Shown here in pieces: positions 35,910 to 41,874 of a stretch of 41,874 bases of DNA. Where the stretch lies: positions 1 to 41,874 of the forward strand of contig CACKMC010000005.1 in the NCBI GenBank assembly GCA_902601155.1, given 5' to 3'. Position 1 is the first letter of the stretch. Each line of letters begins with the position of its first letter. Both the position numbers and the translations under genes were made by a program. The DNA is from Coxiellaceae bacterium (GTDB lineage Bacteria > Pseudomonadota > Gammaproteobacteria > Comchoanobacterales > Comchoanobacteraceae). Below the pieces are notes generated by a model that saw only the letters and a program-made list of their open reading frames with translations, was not told the origin of the DNA and did not search any database.

Positions 35910-37202
35910 ATGATTAAATTATCACGACTTGCCTTCATTCTCGGTGGCTTAGTGGCGTCTCAGGCTTGGGCTTTCACGCAAGATGAACTACAAGCACGGC
36001 TCACACAGCTTGAAAAAAAAGTGGCTTATCTTGAGCAGGTTAATGCAAAATTGATGCAGCAAAAATCTAATAGGTCGTCACCAGATCAAACAGTGTACAC
36101 GCGTTTGACTGATCTGGAAAAGCGTGTGCATGCAAACCAATCAGGCGCTGTGAAAGACGATATATCCCCGCATCAAGCTTCCCCAAAAAAAGCAGCGCTT
36201 TACCCAGTCCGTGAATCATTTCCTTCCATGTACGAAGAGCTGGCATTGCTCCAATACATGACGAAGCACCCTTCGCAGCAATCATGGCAGGTGCGTGGCA
36301 GTATGAATGCCCAGTGGTTTGCGCAGCATACCCCGACGCGTGATACTTCTCAATTATCCTTGAGTGGTTTTTCAGTGTCTTTACTCGCGCACAGCAATCC
36401 ATGGATGCATGCGATTGCAAGCTTAAGTTATGACAATAATCCCTTTAACGATAATATGGGCTATCGTATCAGTAACTCCCGTTTGTATTTGCAACGTGCT
36501 TTGATGGTGTGGGGGGATTTGAAAAAACACCCTTATTATGGGGCACTGGGCCAGTTAAATGCACCATTTGGTTCGCATCAAAATGCATTGATGACCTCGC
36601 CACTTACCTTGAGTTTGGGCCGCTTATCCATGCGTGGTGCTGTCTTCGGTTATCGCGGAGATCATTGGCGTCATGCTCTTTTTGTCGGCAACGTCGACAG
36701 TGCCACGGCATCTTCTTATGATCAAATCAATGAAGGGGGTGTGCAAAGTGTTTATGAGCGCGGAGACTGGGCTGCTGGTTTAGGTTGGGCCTGGAACGTG
36801 GCTGCAAGCAGTGCGTTGACAACAGCATTAGACACAAAGCATCAGCAGATGGTGCATCCTGTGGGTGGGCTCGATGCGTTTGTGACGTGGCGAAGTCCAT
36901 GGGGGGTATGGCACAGTGAGTATGTCAAAACACTGCGTCGTTTTGATCAAGACTCTTCGGATGTTTTGGCGAATACTCAGCCATCTGCTTGGCATATGGC
37001 TTGGTCTATATCACAGGGTAAGTGGGCGTATGCATTGGCCTATGACCATGCCTGGGAAGCCACTTTTTTGCCGCGAGAATCACTCACAGCAGGGTTGAGT
37101 ATCAAACAATGGTTGCATGCTAAATTAGCTTTTGAATTAAGACGTCAATGGGGCAATCTTCCGCAAACGCGAGCCACCACCCAATTTTCTATGTCTTTTT
37201 AA
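35910..37202 (+). CDS. LbtU/DUF3573-type outer-membrane porin
   Basis: The 430-residue protein has a signal peptide ending near QAWA and then a short coiled coil (about residues 24-52, LTQLEKKVAYLEQ). A predicted beta-barrel follows, rich in alternating aromatic residues and ending in SMSF, a typical outer-membrane terminal Phe. Motifs such as YGALGQLNAPFGSH recall the family that includes the Legionella siderophore porin LbtU and related DUF3573 proteins, from memory. Substrate is unproven. It is ten bases after the TolC-like gene and probably in the same operon. Its last 14 bases overlap the convergent permease gene. Confidence 0.55.
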   Translation: MIKLSRLAFILGGLVASQAWAFTQDELQARLTQLEKKVAYLEQVNAKLMQQKSNRSSPDQTVYTRLTDLEKRVHANQSGAVKDDISPHQASPKKAALYPVRESFPSMYEELALLQYMTKHPSQQSWQVRGSMNAQWFAQHTPTRDTSQLSLSGFSVSLLAHSNPWMHAIASLSYDNNPFNDNMGYRISNSRLYLQRALMVWGDLKKHPYYGALGQLNAPFGSHQNALMTSPLTLSLGRLSMRGAVFGYRGDHWRHALFVGNVDSATASSYDQINEGGVQSVYERGDWAAGLGWAWNVAASSALTTALDTKHQQMVHPVGGLDAFVTWRSPWGVWHSEYVKTLRRFDQDSSDVLANTQPSAWHMAWSISQGKWAYALAYDHAWEATFLPRESLTAGLSIKQWLHAKLAFELRRQWGNLPQTRATTQFSMSF

Positions 37203-38547
37203 AATGAAACAGCTGGGGTATGCCCAAGGCGATGATGCTTATACCTACAAGCCACCAAGCGTAGTGCTCAGGCATGGGAAAGTCAGGTGCCACAAAGCCA
37301 CTGGCAATACCAAGTATGGAAGTCATGATGCCAAGGCCGGCAAGAAGCATAAGAGCTGTACGCCCACCAGGTAAGCGATAAGGGCGAGGATGGTCTGGGC
37401 GAGTAAAGCGCAATCGTACAGCGGCCAGTAGTAGCACGACATAGATCAGCAAAGCTAATTGCCCTGTCAGCGCGCTTAGCATCATGTAGGCGCTATTGAG
37501 GCTGGGAAGCCAGGCATAGCTCAAGGCGATCACTGAAACCAAGATGGCTTGTATGCTGAGCATGTGATGAGGCACTTGACGGTCATTGCAAGCGGCAAGC
37601 ATGTTGATGTCACAAGCCTTGGCGGCTTCGCTAAGGGCCTTGCTGGGTCCAATAATCCAGGTGGACATGCAACAAAAACTGCCCAGAATGATCAAGCTAT
37701 TGAACCAAGGAATACTACCTGTCAAATGAAATGCATGGGCAAGCAATGAGAAAGCTTGGCTGATGCCGGTAATCACACTTAATTGTTCATGGGGGATCAC
37801 CAGTGCGATAGCAAGAGACGCCACAATCAATGAAAGGATGATGATGGTGGCAGAAAGGCGTAGCGCGCGAGGAAAGGTGCGTGCAGGGGATTCGATTTCA
37901 TCGGCATGCACGGCGGTCATTTCAAGGCCTACTAAGCCAAAGAGTAAGGCGGTAAAGAAGGGCAGTTGGGTGTGCATGGGATAATGAGGCAATAGGTGGT
38001 GCCAATCCAGTGGCAGTGCAGCTTGATGGCCAGTGCCTAGCCACACACTGGCTAAGCCAACAATGATCAGCATGGGCAGTAAAGTGCCCACCAATGCGCC
38101 TGCGGTGCTAATGAAGCTAGATCCTTTCAGGCCACCATAATTCACCCAGGTGGCTAACCAGAACAGTCCAGTCATCATCCAGGCTTGTACACTGGTATCT
38201 GGGTGCCATGTGGGGGCGAAAGTATGTAGGCCCGTGCTGACGATAAAGGTTAGGGCAATAGGGTACCAAAAGATATTATAAATCCATTGTATCCAAACCA
38301 TCGTAAATGCGATGCGATGGCCAAAGGCTTCACGGATCCAGACATAAATCCCGCCACGTTTAGGCCATGCGGAGGCAAGTTCAGCGGTAATAAAGCCAAT
38401 GGGCATGAGAAAGCACAGGGCGCAAAGTGCGTAGTAGGTGACTAAAGACAAGCCAAATTCAGCAGCAAAGGGTAAGCTTCGCAGGTTGTCAATGGCAATG
38501 ATATTCATGAATGTGAGGGCATAAACGCCGATGGTTTTGCGGCTCAT
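37189..38547 (-). CDS. APC-superfamily amino acid permease/antiporter
   Basis: A 452-residue inner-membrane protein with about twelve hydrophobic helices. The start IGVYALTFMNIIAIDNLRSLP and the block ITAELASAWPKRGGIYVWIREAFG are characteristic of the glutamate:GABA antiporter/YjeM-like branch of the APC superfamily. The actual amino acid is not readable from the sequence. It overlaps the stop of psd by ATGA, so it is translated from the psd transcript. Nutrient amino acid import would fit a host-associated lifestyle, but this is inference. Confidence 0.85.
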   Translation of the reverse strand: MSRKTIGVYALTFMNIIAIDNLRSLPFAAEFGLSLVTYYALCALCFLMPIGFITAELASAWPKRGGIYVWIREAFGHRIAFTMVWIQWIYNIFWYPIALTFIVSTGLHTFAPTWHPDTSVQAWMMTGLFWLATWVNYGGLKGSSFISTAGALVGTLLPMLIIVGLASVWLGTGHQAALPLDWHHLLPHYPMHTQLPFFTALLFGLVGLEMTAVHADEIESPARTFPRALRLSATIIILSLIVASLAIALVIPHEQLSVITGISQAFSLLAHAFHLTGSIPWFNSLIILGSFCCMSTWIIGPSKALSEAAKACDINMLAACNDRQVPHHMLSIQAILVSVIALSYAWLPSLNSAYMMLSALTGQLALLIYVVLLLAAVRLRFTRPDHPRPYRLPGGRTALMLLAGLGIMTSILGIASGFVAPDFPMPEHYAWWLVGISIIALGIPQLFHFKKT

Positions 38548-39446
38548 ATTGTGACTCGTTTAAGTGTGGTCAGTGCTTGGCCCATTTGAATGGCATCGCC
38601 TTCTTGGCGTGTGAGAAAGTCAACAGGCTTGGGTGTGAGTAAAATCACGGTAGAGCCAAAATGAAAATGGCCCAGTTCGTCACCTTGTTGGTATTGGTGG
38701 GGTGGATGAGGTTGATAGGTGGGGTGCTGACGTTGTGTCAGTGTGGGCTCAGTCATTTGTCCCCACACGGTTTCAATCGATCCAACCAATGTCGCGCCAA
38801 CAAAAATCAATAATAAAGGGCCCTGTGCTGTCTCAAAGTGGCAGACAAGTCGTTCGTTTTCAGCAAAGAGTGATGAGTTGGTGGCAAGTACCGTTGGGTT
38901 CACAGAGTGTAACCACCCTGGGATCAGGTAGCTTTCAAGTAGTGTGACATCACATGGTGCATGCACACGGTGGTAGTCGGTGGGCTGTAGGTAAATGGTA
39001 TAATAACTGCCTTCAGACCATGTGAGGGTTTTATGTCGAACCAGTTGGTTAAAGTCATAAGCTTGGCCCTTGATGCTAAATAGGGTGTGATCAGAGAATG
39101 TACCATGACTTAGTATCAGCCCATCGGCGGGAGATACCCAGTCAGCTTGCGCGATGGGGCGTGCATCAGGCCGTAAATGCCTGGCAAAGAGTTGATAAAA
39201 GCTCTGGTAGGCAAAGGGATCTCGTTCGATGGCTTCGTCTAAAGATGCTTGGGGGAAGAGTGCGAAAAAAAAGCGTATCAGACGATCTTTAAGCCATGGT
39301 CTTTCACTGTGCGCTAGCGCAGAAGCGAAAGAAGTTAAGCCGCGTTGGTAAAGGAAGTGCATCCATCGGCTAGGCAAGCGAATCGCAACACCAAAAGGCG
39401 TGTTTGGGCGAAATAGATGGGCGATAACACCAAGTAAATACAGCAT
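38544..39446 (-). CDS. psd: Phosphatidylserine decarboxylase proenzyme
   Basis: It makes phosphatidylethanolamine at the inner membrane and self-cleaves to alpha and beta chains, forming a pyruvoyl group from serine. The 300-residue length fits. The catalytic PTDYHRVHAP block supplies Asp/His, and the cleavage site reads HFHFGSTVILL, with Ser265 as the future pyruvoyl. Most enzymes carry LGST; here it is FGST. No good Shine-Dalgarno lies upstream of the ATG. A minus-strand TATAAT (plus 39474-39469) lies in the divergent region shared with cca, but its -35 is poor. Confidence 0.93.
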   Translation of the reverse strand: MLYLLGVIAHLFRPNTPFGVAIRLPSRWMHFLYQRGLTSFASALAHSERPWLKDRLIRFFFALFPQASLDEAIERDPFAYQSFYQLFARHLRPDARPIAQADWVSPADGLILSHGTFSDHTLFSIKGQAYDFNQLVRHKTLTWSEGSYYTIYLQPTDYHRVHAPCDVTLLESYLIPGWLHSVNPTVLATNSSLFAENERLVCHFETAQGPLLLIFVGATLVGSIETVWGQMTEPTLTQRQHPTYQPHPPHQYQQGDELGHFHFGSTVILLTPKPVDFLTRQEGDAIQMGQALTTLKRVTI

Positions 39447-39557
39447 ACATCAGCAAAATTAAAAACTTATTATACTATATTAGTGTTTATTTAAAAGACT
39501 CCGCCTTGATTTTTTCAAAGAAAATCGTGAATATGTCAAAGTTAAAGGAGTTGTCAG

Positions 39558-40622
39558 GTGAAAATTTATTTGGTGGGTGGCGCTGTTCGTGATGCTTTAT
39601 TAGGGCAAGTCAGTAAGGATCAAGACTGGGTGGTGGTGGGGGCCACCGCGGAGGATATGCTTGCACAAGGCTATACGCAAGTAGGTCGTGATTTTCCTGT
39701 TTTTTTACACCCTAAGACCCAAGATGCTTATGCACTGGCACGCCGTGAACGTAAGCAAGGGGTTGGGTATCATGGGTTTACCTACGATATTAAGTCTGTG
39801 ACCTTGGAAGATGATTTAAAGCGTCGGGATCTTACCATGAATGCCATGGCTCGAGATGAAGCGGGCCATTTAGTGGATCCTTTTGGTGGTTATGAGGATT
39901 TAAAAAAAGGCGTGCTTCGTCATGTGTCCGATGCGTTTATTGAAGATCCCCTGCGTTTAATTCGAGTGGCGCGTTTTGCAGCGCGTTGGCCTCATTTTCA
40001 TGTGGCACCAGATACCATGCGTTTATTGAAGACAATTGTGGCATCTAAAGAGCTTTTGAGTTTAAGTAAGGAGCGTATTTGGCATGAGCTACGTCGTGCT
40101 TTAGAAGAATCTTCGCCTCAGCGATTTTTAGAGATTTTACAACAAACAGGCGCATGTCAGCAGTTGTTCCCCATGTGGTGTGATGCTTCGTGGCATGCCC
40201 TGCTTGTACTCCCTGCGGATGCCAAGATGCGTCTTGCGCTGGCGTGTTGTCGTTTAACCGAAGCGTCTTTGGGCACGCTTTGTCGATGTCTTCGTCTTTC
40301 CCGTCAGTATGTGTTGTTTTTAAAACAAGTGCATGCGATGCATCATTGGTTGATGACGGATGCTATGACGGTATCGATGGGGTGTGCTTTATGGGATACT
40401 TTTGGCGATGAATCCCATGTGTTGGCTTGGTGTGATTGGGCGTCTCGTGTCTATGATCAGCCAGCAACTTATTGGGCATCGATACAAACATGCTATGCTT
40501 TGCAAAAAGCAGTGGTCCTGACGCCTGAAGAGGCTTCGGTTGTACAAGGCGCGGCCTATGGTCATGCTCTATCTAAGAAGCGTCGAGATGCCGTGGCAAG
40601 TTGGCTCGCATCCCAAGCGTAA
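39558..40622 (+). CDS. cca: CCA tRNA nucleotidyltransferase
   Basis: It adds or repairs the 3' CCA end of tRNAs. The class II nucleotidyltransferase head is clear: LVGGAVRD (7-12), the metal-binding Asp21/Asp23 in KDQDW, and RRDLTMNAMA; the tRNA-binding part includes EDPLRLIRVARF. At 354 residues it lacks the C-terminal HD phosphohydrolase domain of the 412-residue E. coli enzyme, as in the shorter gammaproteobacterial forms. It starts at GTG, seven bases after a strong AAAGGAG. It stands divergently from psd and about 60 bases upstream of dps. Confidence 0.95.
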   Translation: MKIYLVGGAVRDALLGQVSKDQDWVVVGATAEDMLAQGYTQVGRDFPVFLHPKTQDAYALARRERKQGVGYHGFTYDIKSVTLEDDLKRRDLTMNAMARDEAGHLVDPFGGYEDLKKGVLRHVSDAFIEDPLRLIRVARFAARWPHFHVAPDTMRLLKTIVASKELLSLSKERIWHELRRALEESSPQRFLEILQQTGACQQLFPMWCDASWHALLVLPADAKMRLALACCRLTEASLGTLCRCLRLSRQYVLFLKQVHAMHHWLMTDAMTVSMGCALWDTFGDESHVLAWCDWASRVYDQPATYWASIQTCYALQKAVVLTPEEASVVQGAAYGHALSKKRRDAVASWLASQA

Positions 40623-40681
40623 TTACGTTACACTCTATAAGGTTCAATGAACCGAAATATCGCAACCAAAAGGAGAGGGTT

Positions 40682-41134
40682 ATGTCGCATGAGCAATGTG
40701 TTGAGGCGGTCACCGTCGCGTTATCAACCACCTATGTCTTATATCTTAAAACACAGAATTTTCACTGGAATGTCAGAGGGCCTCATTTTTTTAGTTACCA
40801 TGAAGCCTTCGAGACGCAGTATACAGCCTTAGCCAGTGCGGTGGATGAGTTGGCTGAGCAGCTTCGAAATCTTGGTGTGGCTTCGCCAGGTAGTTTCGAG
40901 GAATTTGAAAAACATGCCGGTATTCAGTCTTGTGAAGGCGCATTTAGACCCGCAAGAACGATGGTGTCGATGCTTGCAGAGGACCATGCTTGGTTAATTG
41001 CTTATTTAGAAAAGCAGGTATTGTTATTGATGGAAAGTGGCCATGAAGCGGTTGCTGATATGCTCAATTCACGTGTGCAGGCACATCAGTCCATGCATTG
41101 GATGCTAAGCAGTGCAGCAGAAAATGATGCGTAA
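40682..41134 (+). CDS. dps: Dps/ferritin-like DNA-binding stress protein
   Basis: This 150-residue protein forms a four-helix bundle that sequesters iron with peroxide and may bind DNA. The signature KTQNFHWNVRGPHFFSYHEAFE with AVDELAEQLRNLG gives the inter-subunit ferroxidase His, Asp and Glu residues. The start is the ATG at 40682 because AAGGAGAGGG lies just upstream. A longer frame starting at 40601 overlaps cca and is not supported. The N-terminal tail is short, without the lysine-rich extension of E. coli Dps, so DNA binding is uncertain. The gene is followed by a bidirectional terminator. Confidence 0.9.
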   Translation: MSHEQCVEAVTVALSTTYVLYLKTQNFHWNVRGPHFFSYHEAFETQYTALASAVDELAEQLRNLGVASPGSFEEFEKHAGIQSCEGAFRPARTMVSMLAEDHAWLIAYLEKQVLLLMESGHEAVADMLNSRVQAHQSMHWMLSSAAENDA

Positions 41135-41152
41135 AGCCTATACTTAGGCAAT

Positions 41153-41180
41153 AAAAAAGCCCACGTCTGTGGGCTTTTTT
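41153..41180. terminator. Bidirectional rho-independent terminator
   Basis: GCCCAC (41159-41164) pairs with GTGGGC (41169-41174) around a GTCT loop. Six A residues precede and six T residues follow the stem, so it can end both dps on the plus strand and the convergent FKBP gene on the minus strand. Confidence 0.92.
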
Positions 41181-41201
41181 GATGGTCTCTATGGCACTTG
41201 A

Positions 41202-41774
41202 TTAAGGATTCACAGAGATTAATTCCACTTCAAAGATCAGTGTGCTATTTGGTGGGATAACGTTGGATACGCCTGTTTCACCATAAGCAAGTTTTGCTGG
41301 GATAACGAGTTCCCACTTCGCGCCTTCTTTCATCAGCGGTAAAGCTTCTTGCCAGCCTTTGATGACTTGATTAAGGTGTAGTGTCAATGGCTCGTTGCGC
41401 TCGTAAGAGCTATCAAACACTTTTTGATTGATCAGTTTACCTTGGTAATGGACAGTGACAGCATCTTTCAGTGAAGGGTGTTTACCTGAACCTTCTTTGA
41501 GGATGCGGTATTGTAAGCCGTCTGCTAGTTTGGTTACATTTGGCAATGTGCCGTAGTGGCTAAGAAATTGCTCATCAGGTGTGGCAGTGGGTATATTTTG
41601 CGTGGCTTGAGCCGTATCTGAGGATTGAGTCATAGAAGTTCCTGAGGTTGTTTTTATCGTGGTTTGATCAAAAAAGTTTTGGTTGAGTGCACCGCTGCTG
41701 GTGGGTGTCTCAGAGGGGGCTGCTATGGCATGACAAGCAAGACAAGCAAGCATTGAAATCGTTAATGTACGCAT
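41202..41774 (-). CDS. Exported FKBP-type peptidyl-prolyl cis-trans isomerase
   Basis: From ATG 41774, which has GGAG seven bases upstream, the product is 190 residues; a longer frame to 41855 lacks a ribosome site. A signal peptide (about 1-19, ending AIA) is followed by a Ser/Thr-rich linker and an FKBP domain at 87-189. Typical residues are present: Tyr110, Phe120-Asp121, VIKGW at 137-141, and LAYGE and IPPNSTLIFEVEL. It resembles the C-terminal catalytic part of Mip/FkpA, but the long dimerisation helix is largely missing. It probably assists folding of exported proteins in the periplasm or at the surface. It is convergent with dps. Confidence 0.9.
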   Translation of the reverse strand: MRTLTISMLACLACHAIAAPSETPTSSGALNQNFFDQTTIKTTSGTSMTQSSDTAQATQNIPTATPDEQFLSHYGTLPNVTKLADGLQYRILKEGSGKHPSLKDAVTVHYQGKLINQKVFDSSYERNEPLTLHLNQVIKGWQEALPLMKEGAKWELVIPAKLAYGETGVSNVIPPNSTLIFEVELISVNP

Positions 41775-41874
41775 GGGGTATCTCCAAAGAATGACTTGAT
41801 TAAGCCATAAACCAAAGACAATGATATCATTTTTAGCCAAAAAATCAACGGTCATATCCTTGATGAATCAATGT

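Noticed and set aside
40601-40681. Longer N-terminus for dps
   Set aside because: It would overlap cca and has no ribosome site, whereas ATG 40682 has a strong one and gives the usual Dps length.
41775-41855. Longer N-terminus for the FKBP gene
   Set aside because: It would bury the signal peptide, and it lacks the GGAG present before ATG 41774.
1-41874. tRNA, rRNA or CRISPR features
   Set aside because: Read on both strands for tRNA T-arm patterns and regularly spaced repeats; none were convincing. This was by eye, so a tRNAscan or CRISPR finder could still find a weak case.

Overview
The window looks like a gammaproteobacterial chromosome, most likely Legionellales-like (Legionella/Coxiella relatives). 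This is inferred from gene content: guaB-guaA, tadA, nadB, topA-tsaC, a pcm-like gene followed by a TolC-type gene and an LbtU/DUF3573-type porin, psd with an APC permease, cca, dps, and an exported FKBP isomerase related to Mip. No rRNA, tRNA, CRISPR array or intact insertion sequence was seen. The housekeeping genes are compact, with ATGA overlaps and short gaps. The accessory stretches look richer in A/T and in homopolymer runs.

Layout: (1) 1-614 holds the 3' part of an unrecognised gene with an internal 93-bp tandem duplication. (2) 865-8073 encodes giant protein A (2402 aa). (3) 8147-11130 is the guaB-guaA operon. (4) 11131-12912 holds decayed small genes, including one with an in-frame stop, a SAM-dependent methyltransferase, and a gene-poor leader. 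(5) 12920-26461 encodes giant proteins B (2306 aa) and C (2202 aa) in tandem, closed by a strong terminator. (6) 26561-28590 is tadA-nadB. (7) On the minus strand, 33682 down to 28547 carries a membrane-anchored protein with an OTU-like D-x-x-C motif, then topA and tsaC. (8) 33950-37202 is pcm-like, tolC-like and LbtU-like. (9) On the minus strand, 39446 down to 37189 carries psd and an APC permease. (10) 39558-41134 is cca and dps. (11) On the minus strand, 41774 down to 41202 carries the FKBP isomerase.

The main observation is the trio of giant proteins. Each has a very long helical N-terminal half without recognisable domains. A SecA-like DEAD motor follows: Walker A TGQGKS or MGEGKS, motif II DEGD or DEAD, an LTGSA...IPTENRRG block, AGRGFDI, and HGRTRRG or ARTGRQGRAG. 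After the motor come a two-helix membrane hairpin, coiled coil and a proline-containing C-terminus. B and C are close tandem paralogs; A is a diverged member. They flank guaBA and separate guaA from tadA. Their function is unknown: a membrane-tethered translocase or nucleic-acid motor, or secreted effector-like proteins, are all possible. Protein B also has an apparent frame conflict at its start across an A9 tract.

All product assignments come from reading motifs. No database search was run.
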